Assembly: GCA_015680685.1 (NCBI GenBank)
Contig: MNCI01026966.1
Span: 331,512-395,511, forward strand
DNA: 64,000 nucleotides
DNA from: Gnetum montanum
Lineage: Eukaryota; Streptophyta; Gnetopsida; Gnetales; Gnetaceae
Reading direction: 5' to 3'
The notes beneath the pieces are model-generated. The model searched no databases and was not told the origin of the DNA. It saw nothing but the letters and a program-made list of their open reading frames with translations. The position numbers and the translations under genes were made by a program. Positions 34,101-44,538 of this stretch are shown piece after piece (the stretch's first letter is position 1; each line of letters opens with the position of its first letter).

Positions 34101-34158
34101 GATCAAGGTAGGCCACCTTCCCAGGAAACTAACTAACCTTGGGAGTCCCTTAATCTAT

Positions 34159-34542
34159 TTGCAAATCACTAGAAATGAACCACATAGGGCCCTTCTTGAC
34201 TCAGGTTCTGGAGTCAACTTAATTTCACGAGAGATGTATCATGCCTGGAACCATCCCCAACTTAAGAAGAGAAACATCCAAGTAGAGCTGGAGGACCAGT
34301 CCATCATCATTCTCTTGGGATTGGTGAAGGACATCATTAACACTATGTGTGGTTGGTTTTACCCAGCTGATTTCCTGGTGATTGAAGTTAATAACAATGA
34401 AGGGGACTTCCCAATTATAATGGGAAGGGCATGGCTTAGTACAGTAGATGCATGCCTTAGGATCCACGATATTTCCTTGGAAATTTCTAAGATAAACATT
34501 TGTGGAAAGATCGAGAAGAGAAAAGTTCCATGCATCACATAA
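34159..34542 (+). pseudogene. C1 aspartic protease
   Basis: It lies in the same frame as gag. The active site reads LLDSGSGVNLIS (34190-34227), a normal D-S-G triad. The C-terminal signature is IIMGRAWLSTVDACLRIH (about 34418-34470), matching the GRAFL/GRPFL-type motif of Athila proteases. The frame closes with TAA at 34540 but continues open to 34893 with no recognised domain. No RT follows. The domain itself has no internal stop. Confidence 0.88.
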
Positions 34543-34893
34543 AGTGATTCATCGGGTGATGACATGAAGGAAATGCCTCCATGTAATAGGTGTGCCCTTG
34601 AAACTTTGCAACAAAGGTGCCTGTATGTGGCAACCACACAAGAAGTAGTAGACACCCCGTGGTTGACAACTACTCGAAGGAACAACCAAATATGCATGGA
34701 ACAAACTGAGAAAACCCACACCCATAATGAAAGCATATATACATTGGAATATGAGCGTCGCCAACTTCCACCCCTTAATCTAAGAACATCAATCAGGAAA
34801 AGTTGGGCACTGTTACGAAATTCAAACAGGTGCTCATTATTTCAGATCTCTTCCTTACAACTCAGTCATGGGGGAGATGGCCACCTATGCTAA
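34543..34893 (+). other. C1 frame downstream of protease, unassigned
   Basis: The gag-protease frame stays open for 109 further codons (from 34564) after the TAA at 34540, with cysteine-containing sequence (PPCNRC). It may be the truncated start of a pol region or chance. No family is recognised. Confidence 0.35.
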
Positions 34894-36750
34894 TCATATG
34901 GGGCCCTTAGTTCTTTTTTGATTTTTTTTACATGTTTTTGTTTTACAATGTTTTTGTTTTACAAATTTCTTTAACTTTTCTTATTTTTTGTTTTACAACA
35001 TCGTTATACTTTTTTTATTTTGTGTGTGTGTGTGTGATCCACCCTATAAGTTTGTCCCATAATAAGTGTTCGGAATGATGGTATGAACTATTTTCATATT
35101 GATTGCTAATGTTTGGTTTTTACCTTTTAAGTCACAATGTTAATACTAAGGTATGTTTTTTTTTTGATATGGCATGCAATGAGACCACTTCATCCATCCA
35201 TCCACTAGTTTCTATGGTCTCTCTCGGCTTGGAAATGTACAGTCCCCTTCTAATAAGAACTTAAATGAATCGGTGACTAGGCATTTCTCAAACTAAGGAA
35301 GGACTCAATGATTGCAAAGGGTGTGACTTCAAGGGAACATGATGCTTTTGTGTTAGTCATTCTCTTGGGTGCTTGGATTTTTTTCTTCTTATATTTTCTT
35401 GCCGTTCTGATGTTACTCAATTATCGGAAGCTGATTCAATAAAAATAAGAAGTCTTTGCATGGTGTGGTTCTCACGCATAAAAACACAAAAAAAAAAAGA
35501 CAAAACAAAGTGAGAATTCAAAGCACATCCCTTAGATGAATAAACTTGGACTACACGCACTGGTTATGGAACCAAAAATGTTCCCTCTAACTAAGGCCCT
35601 TCTCGCTTCCCATTCCCTCCTTTGTTTCGTTGAAATGGTGATGGCTCTTGGAGGATGCATCCTTGTTATCCAAGTGGATGGTCCGAATGCATTGATGCAA
35701 AGTCACTGGATGTGGTTGGTTTGAGGCCAGAGTTGGAATGAGACTTACCAAGTCACATTAATCATAAAACACACAAGGGGCTATACACAACCTTGTCCTT
35801 GGGATTCCATTCCATCCTCTTCTCTCCACCCTTCTCTCCATTGTTCATCCCATTGCCGATTGTATCATTAGTGTATATATTTTGGTTGATGCATTGTTTT
35901 CTTTTTGTTAAATTCTTGCAGTTAAGACTTTAACTCTTGTTCCAAATGACATTCCCAGAGCCTATGGACTCTTTGAATGTGGGTTTGTCAGGGCATTAAG
36001 GGCATGAGCCTACTTTGGGGAGGATCCACTGACATTCCTATTTGGAGCATTAGTTAAATTCTTTTCCCTAACATTTTTGCAATCTAATTTATTTTGTTCA
36101 TTTCCATCTTGACATCCATTTCATCGATACTATAATTTTCCCTTTTTATCTATCTTTCTTACTCCCTTTCCTTCTCCATTCTAACACTACCGAAGGTTCA
36201 CGATTAGTCATGGGGGTATCGGGCCCTCTTTTTTTGATTTTCTCCTAGCCCTGAAATTTTTGATTTTCTTCCTAACCCCTACACCTTCGGTAGTCATCAT
36301 TAATATATTCCCAGATCCATATTAGCCATACCACAACCTAGCCAATGGACTTTCACCGCAGCAAGGTATCAATTACATGATGATTCATTTACCCTTGCTA
36401 ATTAAGATTGTGTTGTGTGTGCAAATGGAAACCATGCAAACAACGGATTGGATCTGAAGCAAACACTTGGAATGGAGTAGCACTGAAGCAGCTATGCAAG
36501 GAGCAAGATCGATGGCGCATTTACAGATGGACAATGAAGGCGCAAACACTTCTTTATCTCTCTCTTTCTCAGCTATCAACAAAGGCCTAATGTCATTGTA
36601 ATAAGGTGTTCACCCTTGTTGTTATGAACACCAGTTTTATCAAGTCTTGTAATGATGATCCATTCACATGTCATCCCATTAGTTCAATTCCCCTCAATAA
36701 TTCCATACCTTCTTGATATTATTGTAAAGAACTTGAGGACGAATTTTCAT
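34894..36750 (+). other. C1 3' non-coding region
   Basis: T-rich DNA with a GTGTGTGTGTGTGTG microsatellite (35021-35035) and no domain. It holds a second copy of the pre-LTR G-rich tract inside a perfect 12-bp inverted repeat (36186-36294). In Athila elements this position often holds an env-like frame; none is seen. Confidence 0.65.
36186..36294. repeat. 12-bp inverted repeat enclosing a second polypurine-like tract
   Basis: ACTACCGAAGGT at 36186-36197 pairs perfectly with ACCTTCGGTAGT at 36283-36294. Inside lies TTAGTCATGGGGGTAT (36204-36219), identical over 16 bases to 36751-36766 at the 3' LTR boundary. Confidence 0.8.
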
Positions 36751-36765
36751 TTAGTCATGGGGGTA
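36751..36765 (+). other. C1 polypurine tract
   Basis: TTAGTCATGGGGGTA directly precedes the 3' LTR start TGATGAGACG. The G-rich run is the presumed plus-strand primer. Confidence 0.7.
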
Positions 36766-37713
36766 TGATGAGACGCGATATCGCATGAGCCGCAATATCG
36801 CAGCTGTCATCGCCTCATCCCCTACGATATCGTGGTTTGCTACAAAATCTATAAATAAGAGGCGACACTTCCCTCATTTCTCATCCTAGGCTTAAAGTAG
36901 GGAAACTCTAGTAGTTTGATTGCTCCAGAGATAGAATATTTTCCATGGGCCTACAGTAGGAGTCCCCAAGTGAACGGATCTTTATTTGAGCATCTTTGTA
37001 CCTGAACGCAAGTTGTGTATGGCAATAAAGATGAGCTTTGTGGATAAACCTTGTAGTGCATGGAATAGGTTTATTACATGTTATTTCTTACCTGTTATTT
37101 ATTACCTACATTAGCATGGCATGAGTATGACTTGATTACGAGCATTGACAAATGTGTACGGCTAATCAAGGAATTGGCTGCTCATTGCGATTAGTCTCTC
37201 TCACCCTCAACTCCTAGAACGAGGGATGAGTACGACTTGATTACCAGCATCTACAGATGTGTATGGCTAGTCAAGGACTTATCTACTCATCATGTTTAGG
37301 CTAGTTAAGTGTCTCAGTATGACCACTTCGAGCACGTGCGTTACGTGTGGTGATCCCAATAACGATTAGCGTTTGGTAGCCACAGTTGCATAGGTTCAGG
37401 GTGTGTACGGTAAGTGAGAATGGATGTTGATGTTAGTTAATTTAGACTTAGGTCCTTAGTTAGAGTTAGTTAGCTTTCTCAACCCTTCGCCTGAGTAGCA
37501 TAGGATAAAAATAGAAAAGCTATAAAAATCATATACCTCGGACTTACTTAACCATACATCGTGACAACTACAAGTAAGTTTAGGAAGACAACGAATGATT
37601 AACCCCAAGTGTTCCATGGGACGTGTAGGCATTTAGTCTGCTGAATTCGACCGGATCACGCGTGCTACGCTCGTTTCGTATGGTTGAGTGTAGGGGTACC
37701 TTGCCACTCATTA
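36766..37713 (+). repeat. C1 3' LTR
   Basis: It starts TGATGAGACGCGATATCGC and ends CCACTCATTA (canonical CA changed to TA). It matches the 5' LTR throughout but is about 46 bp shorter, mainly because it lacks one copy of the duplicated GATATC-rich unit in U3. Confidence 0.9.
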
Positions 37714-37718
37714 GTATT

Positions 37719-39840
37719 ACTATAGGATTTATTGATGATCTCATATTTTATACTACTCTCCATACTTTCTTCAAGTCTTCTGGTTAATATACTTGAGTAG
37801 CTATATTTTATTATAAGCATTAAATTAAGCAATGGTAGAATAATATTTTATAGTATGTTCTACTTTTCTTATTAAGAAGCTCAATCTCCACCTAGGTACC
37901 AATAATCATAAGAAAAGTATGCCCTACACTTTTAGATATCCAACTAAATTTAAGGATTTAACTATACTTGGGCATCTAAACTATGTTGTGATATCTAAAA
38001 TATACTTGGATGTTTGAAAATTGTTAGGCATCTAAACATGGTTTTATGCCTTAATTATACAATGAATTTTAAATATACTTGGGTATTTGCATATGTTTGG
38101 GAACTTGAACTATACTTAGATGTCTGAACATGGTTGAATTCATGAACTATACTTGTGTTTGAACTATAATTGGATTCCTAAGAATGATTAGACACCTAAA
38201 AATGGTTTTGCATTTGAACACTACTAAGGTTTCTGAACTATAAAGGAAGAGAAGCTACACATGTTTACATGTAAGGTATTTATATTTACTTTTTACATCT
38301 CCATCTACTCTAAGTTTTACATGCAAATAAGAAAATTATTCTTCATTTTGAATCAACAAAATAAATCCCAAAAGTTAATTTGACATAAGTCAAAATTTGA
38401 TTTTTCAAATCATAAAAAAATTTTGATTGTTAGCTACGGTGCAAAAACCTAAATTTATATTTAGACATTAAAATTGAAATTCATTTTCACCTATCATCTA
38501 GTTTTTTCATCATGATTAATTACTAGAACTTTTTATTCCTTATTTTAAATCCCTTAATTAATTTCTAGGAACATGTAAAATTGTGACTAAAATATTTCTA
38601 GTTATAACTCACTAATGTACACTTTCATCATAAGAACACATTAAATCATAGCAAATATCATTTAATATAAATAATAATCAAAGGTATTATAAAAGCATTT
38701 TACAATCATGCTAAATAAATCTAAGTATGCATGTTGATAAAGTAAAATAAGCTACTTTTAGAATCTAAATCATATATGTGAGAGTGTCAGCCATTTGAAA
38801 TAAATGTAGCACCTAACTAGTACTTGAGAATCTAAAATATACTATGGTGCCTGAGAGAGTAGAAGGAGCCTAAATTAATGTATACTATTAAATGGCTGTA
38901 CATTTGAACACTACTAAGGTTTCTAAACTATAAAGGAAGAGAAGCTATACATATTTACATGTAAGATATTTACGTTTACTTTTTACATCTCCATCTACTC
39001 TAAGTTTTACATGCAAATAAGATATTATCCTTCATTTTGAATCAACAAAATAAATCCCAAAAGTCAATTTGACATAAATCAAAATTTGATTTTTCAAATC
39101 ATAAACAAATTTTGATTGTTAGCTATGGTGCAAAAACCTAAATTTATATTTAGACATTAAATTGAAATTCATTTTCACCTATCATCTAGTTTTGTCATCA
39201 TGATTAATTACTAGAATCTTTTATTCCTTATTTTAAATCCCTTAATTAATTTCTAGGAACATGTAAAATTGTGACTAAAATATTTCTAGTTATAACTCAC
39301 TAATGTACACTTTCATCATAAGAACACATTAAATCATAGCAAATATCATTTAATATAAATAATAATCAAAGGTATTATGAAATCATTTTACAATCATGAT
39401 AAATAAATCTAAGTATGCATGTTGATAAAGTAAAATAAGCTACTTTTAGAATCTAAATCATATATGTGAGACTGTCAGCCATTTGAAATAAATGTAGCAC
39501 CTAACTAGTACTTGAGAATCTAAAATATACTATGGTTCTTGAGAGAGTAGAAGGAGCCTAAATTAATGTATACTATTTCAAAGGTATTTGAGTTCTATAA
39601 ATAATGTCAAAATCTATATAAATTATTAGATGTATGAAATAAGATGTGATACTTGGAATACTATGCAATACATGAATCACTATATTGTGCCAAAAACACT
39701 ATAAGTTTGAACATTTAGGTAGCTCACTAGTTTTAGAAATTCCAATGTGATTATATATTTTAATGTTATATCAATATTTTGATTACTTATCAAAATTTCT
39801 TTTCATTTGACATGGTAACTTGACCTTTTCAATTTATATT
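37719..39840 (+). other. AT-rich region with tandem repeats
   Basis: No coding potential is seen. It contains a short-unit repeat of the type GAACTATACTTGGATGTCTGAACATGGTT (37960-38215) and the 690-bp tandem duplication described separately. It may be the continuation of the D1 3' end or another decayed LTR. Confidence 0.55.
38211..39577 (+). repeat. Tandem duplication, two units of about 690 bp
   Basis: Unit 1 (38211-38900) and unit 2 (38901-about 39577) both begin CATTTGAACACTACTAAGG and end in AGGAGCCTAAATTAATGTATACTATT. They are nearly identical, differing at scattered single bases and a few one-base indels, so the duplication is recent compared with the decay around it. Confidence 0.9.
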
Positions 39841-40521
39841 CTTTTTGAAATTAGTAATAGTTGTGAGTACTTGCCATATGGTGATTACAAATTATATGAC
39901 ATCTTTATTTGAGTGAACTATACAAGATATACTTCATGTTTAGAAATAAAGATTGAGAATATTCTTCATCCTTGTAGCATATCACTTAAACTAGATTTAC
40001 ATTAACATTATCATTTACTTTTATAATATCATTTTTTCCTTTATCATTTACATTTATGATTCTTGTTAAATATTTGGCAGAATAAGTATGATTAATTTTG
40101 AGCATACAAATAGAATCGTTTGGTAACCCAATAGAGGCTTAGCTTAATTCACTTAGTAGTAGGTCACTTGGTAATTCCAATGGAAATTATATTAGCCTAG
40201 GGTATGCTTAGAAAGTTATGAAAGGATACTTATCATCATAATCTACTTTACCATTTTATTTTCATTATTCTTAATTCATAGAATTTATATTAATTTTATC
40301 ATATTTGACTTTCTAATATTAAGAGACATTCAACATTAATCAATCATATACCTTACTAAGAGTTAAATTATATACTTTAAGTTTTTCTACATCTAGTCAG
40401 TAGATAAAAATTATGAACTCATTATTATTAAACTAGTATACAATATTGACAGATTATGATCAATTACTTATATACATTATATTCTATATGATTGGGTGTT
40501 AGGAACTCTCATTGCTCATCA
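39840..40521 (+). repeat. C3: heavily decayed C-type LTR (3' part)
   Basis: It parallels the C2 LTR in order: AATAAAGATTGAGAAT, ATTATCATTTAC, TTGGTAACCCAATAG, GGTAATTCCAATGG, ending TGGGTGTTAGGAACTCTCATTGCTCATCA against GAGTGTAGGGGTACCTCACCACTCATCA in C2. A primer-site relic follows at 40523. The left boundary is not defined. Confidence 0.65.
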
Positions 40522-40522
40522 T

Positions 40523-40540
40523 TAGTGCCATTATTAGAAA
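40523..40540 (+). other. C3 primer-binding-site relic
   Basis: TAGTGCCATTATTAGAAA differs from the tRNA-Asp complement TGGCGCCGTTGCCGGGGA at nine of 18 positions, every one a transition. Confidence 0.6.
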
Positions 40541-40667
40541 TGATGTCATTCTATATTAGATAGTTGAATTTATCAAAATTTTATTGTGTTAATACTTTAA
40601 AAGATTTATCTTTCAAACAAATAATATTTTCTAAATGTACACATAAGCACTAATCAATCAACATAAC

Positions 40668-41537
40668 TGATGCACCATGAATTGTCAGGCTTTGATATCG
40701 GATCTGCAATATCAGGTACATGATATTGTGGGCTAGCTAATGATATCGGATACATGATATCATGGCTCCTACGTAAGCCCATAAATACCACATTTAGGCG
40801 CATAGGAAGGAAGGAAGTAAGTTAGGAAATAAGTGTAGTAGTAGCATCTTTTTGTTTATTTTTAGTTCATCTCAATTCTTTCCCCAGTGCATGTCCACAG
40901 TGTGATGATTGTAATTGTACGGAACCTTTAATTTAGTGTGATGTACTTCAACATGCACATGACCAGTAATAAAGATTGAGATTACTTCATCATTATAGCA
41001 TTCACTTAGTTTTAATTACTTAATTGTTATTATTATTTATTTCTTTCCTAATTAATGTTTCTTTACGTTCCTTTACTATCCATGTTATTAAACATGGAAT
41101 GAGTACAACTTAATCATGAGCATTTAAGTGTGACTACTTGGTAACCCAGTAGTGTATCTAGGAGTGCCCAAGTAATATATTCTTGGTAATCCCAGAAGTA
41201 GTACATAAGGTCCAAGATGTATATGGATGATTAAGGATGGATGCTCATCACACTTAGGCTAGCTTAGATTCTCTTCTCCCACTCCCTCTTAGCTTAAAAC
41301 AAAGTTATTTTTCATTGTCCCTAGGAGTAGCACTAGTTTAGGATTGCATCATACACCTCACTTTGGACTAAACCATATGTGACAAAGAAAATACTAGTCC
41401 AGATGGAAAGATAGTGAACTACGATCAATGTGTAATTATCTAGATACCACAAGTAGCCCATCTGTAGAGTTCGACCAGATCATGCGTGAACACTCGTATT
41501 CATATGGTTGAGTGTAGGGGTACCTCACCACTCATCA
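40668..41537 (+). repeat. C2 5' LTR
   Basis: It starts TGATGCACCATGAATTG and ends CTCACCACTCATCA. U3 has GATATCGGATC / CATGATATC words like C1, and a TATA box CATAAATACC lies at about 40780-40789. The GAGTACAACTTAATCATGAGCA segment matches C1's GAGTACGACTTGATTACGAGCA. The start is inferred from the C1 start and the TG. Confidence 0.75.
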
Positions 41538-41538
41538 T

Positions 41539-41556
41539 TAGTGTCATTGCCAAGGA
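41539..41556 (+). other. C2 primer-binding site, tRNA-Asp type
   Basis: TAGTGTCATTGCCAAGGA, six transitions and no transversions from the tRNA-Asp complement, directly after the LTR. Confidence 0.75.
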
Positions 41557-41670
41557 TGGTGCTAGTTATCTAGATTAGTTACATCTTCCATGATTGTTGT
41601 AATGAAGCCTTGACGATATATCTTTCAGAAAGAAATAATTGCAAATAAGTCACACACAAATTCACAACAA

Positions 41671-42583
41671 TGTCTCTCTCAGAAGACTCTGATAATGCAA
41701 CAACTAGTAAGGCAGTTCATTAGAGAACCAACGAATTATATGATGATGAAGATGAATTTTGGAGTACTCAATCTTATGTAGGGATCCCCTATGTTCATGA
41801 ACACCCCAATGGTACTCAAGGACTCTCATCATCTAACTTTGATACCTCTAGTAAGGATGGGACATCCCATAGAATGAGGGGGTTTGTAAGACCTGGGACA
41901 TTCTCAATAGTTAACAAGAATTTATCCAGGGGTGATTGGAAGACTTACAAATGTCATGACAAGTTTTCTAGTTCTTTCTCTTCCTCTACCCTTTCAACAT
42001 CAAGTCATGACATGGATGACCATATTTCAAGGGGTCGGCGTAGAACTAAAAATCAAGCTCATAGGAAAAATCAAGAATGCCAACATGAACAAGGATAACA
42101 TCATTTCAACTCACAAATTCATAGCCTACCTAGTGATGATGAAACTCTGCTGGCCACTCAGAGCCTAATGCATATACAAGAGGTTCAAATATTATGTAGG
42201 CATCACAAAGAAAGTTGTGTACCTAGGCTTGATTTAAACAACATTTCCCAAGTTTTTAGGAGGCTATGATTTAGATCTCTAATAGCATTTACAAGCCTTC
42301 TATAATGTCTGCACATGGAACAATATTGATAATGGGTGGCAAAAACTTAATCTCTTTTCTATGACACTCATTGGCCAAGCAAAAGTATGGTATAGATCCT
42401 TAAAACCAAAATCAATTCGTAGAAGGCCAACAATGGTAGAACTCTTTACTGAATGATATAAAACCTATGTCAAAGTATCAGCCTTGAGGAGACATATCCA
42501 AGAATGTAAACAAGGGCAACATGAAACCTTGGACATGGCCTTAGAAAGATACTATTTTTTGTTAAATAATTCCTAGGCCATGG
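41671..42583 (+). pseudogene. gag: C2 gag, truncated by B3 insertion
   Basis: It starts MSLSEDSDNAT. The core at about 42270-42575 matches C1 gag residue for residue in places: LQAFYNVCTWNNIDNGWQKL against LQEFHNVCALQNIENEWQKL, then WYRSLKPKSIRR and RHIQECKQGQHETLDMA. Frameshifts and stops separate these pieces. The match stops at 42583, where the B3 LTR begins. The remainder of C2 should lie beyond the right end of the window. Confidence 0.8.
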
Positions 42584-44162
42584 TGAAACACCACTAATTT
42601 CAGCCTAACACTTTCAAAATGACTCAAGCCCTTTCCAGCATTCAGGAGGAAAAATTCAACTAAGACATGGGACTCACACCCAGCTTGCTCACGCTGTCAA
42701 GATAGCTTGCCTAAAGCATGAGTAACTCCAACAGCTTCAGAATCAAGTCAAAAATGGTCCAATATGAGGGTGCAACCTATCCTCAATGGCCACTGACGTG
42801 CACTCAAGGCTTCAGCATTTAGAATCCAAATTTTGAGCCAAATTGAACACATTTTCCAACACATGTTACAGCACATGTTGTAGCTCACGTTGCACTCATG
42901 CTGGCAACGTGAGTCTAGCATGACCAACTCCTAGAGCCTCCAAATTGAGTCAAAACGACTTGAATTCATGTGTGCAAATCAACCTTAGGGTTTAGTATCA
43001 ACAACCTTTAGTCCCAGCCTCCAAAATTCCAGATTTTAGGTCCAAAAATTGAGTTTTTGCAGGTCACACTACAGCTCACCCTGTGCTCATGCTGCACTCA
43101 CGCTGGTAGCAAAAGTGGCTTAAAACATGGCACATCTAGGCTTAAATTCCATATTTCAGATCACTCTCAGGAAGGAAACAGTTTCACTCAAAAATCAAGC
43201 TTCAAAAATCAAAATTTGGAGTGAAACACTCAAGTCACATTGCAACATGACTACAGCATGAGTGTAGCGTACGCACACTAAGGACATGCCATGACCAAGT
43301 CAACTCACACTGGGAGCCCTGGTGGAATAGAGATGCCTCGAACAACCTCAAATTGACATCTCGACATCCTACAACAATTGATCCATGGTCAAGCGAGCCA
43401 AGATCAAATTTTCTTATTCTACACTATCCTGTTCATTGTAAATTTTACACACATTGTAAGATACAACACACCTAGTCAAAAAGGTAGCTTGCCTACACAT
43501 AACCAACTCACATACAGCTGTCCATTAGACATGTGCCACTTGATCGATTTTCCTATTAAAACCCAACCGTTGATCTCACCCATGGGCTCCATGCCTGAAC
43601 CCAACCAAAACCTATAAATACCCTATCAATTCACATAAACGGGGTTAGCAATTTTGAAGGTAGATAGCTTAGGAAACCTAGACTAGCAATCCTTCGGTGC
43701 TCGAGCACACTTGACTCCTAGCCTCCAAGCACTTCTAAAACACATCACATCACCCCAGGGCTTAGCGCTTGACCTGCCATCCACACGTGTAGCTACGCTT
43801 TGACCAGTGCACATCTTTTCTAAGCAATACAATACAATTCATTTGCCAGCCATTTTATTATTTAGTCTATTTTACATTTAGTTTACGTTTTGTTTACAAT
43901 ACCAGTTCTACATACGTTTCTATTTACATTTCGTGCACACTGTTTATGTTTCAAATATCAGTTACGATAACCCCAACCCTGGCCATAGTCTATGCTTAGG
44001 GAAGTCCTTATTTGATTTGTGTGCAGACCATCCAAGGCACTCTACCTTCGTTCCCTTTTCCAACTTGCCCTCAGGCGAAGGTAGGGTCTGCTATGTCTAG
44101 CCAATGATCTTTCAGTGTTTGTTTTCCCTTCCAACCTTACACTGATGATTTAGGTCGGTATA
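42584..44162 (+). repeat. B3 5' LTR
   Basis: It starts TGAAACACCACTAATTTCAG and ends GGTCGGTATA, aligned to the B2 LTR end GGACAGTACA. The TATA box is CCTATAAATACCC at 43611-43623. U3 has repeats built on CTCACGCTG / CATGTTG words (42880-43100). Length is about 1.58 kb. Confidence 0.8.
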
Positions 44163-44167
44163 GTAAA

Positions 44168-44187
44168 TGGGCACTAGAAGGAGGGCC
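44168..44187 (+). other. B3 primer-binding site (B type)
   Basis: TGGGCACTAGAAGGAGGGCC follows the LTR; B2 has TGGTGCTAGAAGGAGGGCC and B1 TGGTGCTAGAAAGAGAGCC in the same place. I cannot assign the tRNA. Confidence 0.65.
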
Positions 44188-44329
44188 TTACCTATTTACC
44201 ATCTATCAAAACCTTGATCACGCTATGATTCAAAATGCTACACAAGCCAAGTACTTAAACTAAAATCCAACTTGTCAAGCTAGCTTGTATACGTACGCCT
44301 AGCTTGACTTACTAACGTTGCCAAGCGCT

Positions 44330-44530
44330 GAAACTCAAATCAACTTGCTCATGATGAGCCCACTTACTCACACTGATTCCTCACTCATGTTGAGGTCACT
44401 CATGCTAAGACTTACACATGTTGAGCTTGCTCATGTTGACAGTCACTCACACTAAGCTTGCTCACGCTAAAGCCAGCTACACATGTTGAGCTTGCGCACA
44501 CTATCACCTAGTCACGCTGCACACACTGTA
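44330..44530 (+). repeat. B3 leader minisatellite
   Basis: Imperfect units of the type GCTCACGCTGAGCTTGCTCATGTTGA between primer site and gag. B1 and B2 have unrelated arrays in the same position. Confidence 0.7.
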
Positions 44531-44538
44531 GGATAGTC

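Larger units (their letters stand above)
30426..37713 (+). mobile_element. C1: Athila-like gypsy element with gag and protease only
   Basis: A full-ended element. The 5' LTR (30426-31419) and 3' LTR (36766-37713) are flanked by a perfect 5-bp duplication GTATT (30421-30425 and 37714-37718). It has a tRNA-Asp-like primer site after the 5' LTR and a G-rich tract before the 3' LTR. The interior is 5.35 kb. It carries one gag-protease frame and then about 2 kb of T-rich non-coding DNA, with no RT, RNase H, integrase or env-like frame. A structurally complete element without polymerase would need to be mobilised by a relative. Confidence 0.9.
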
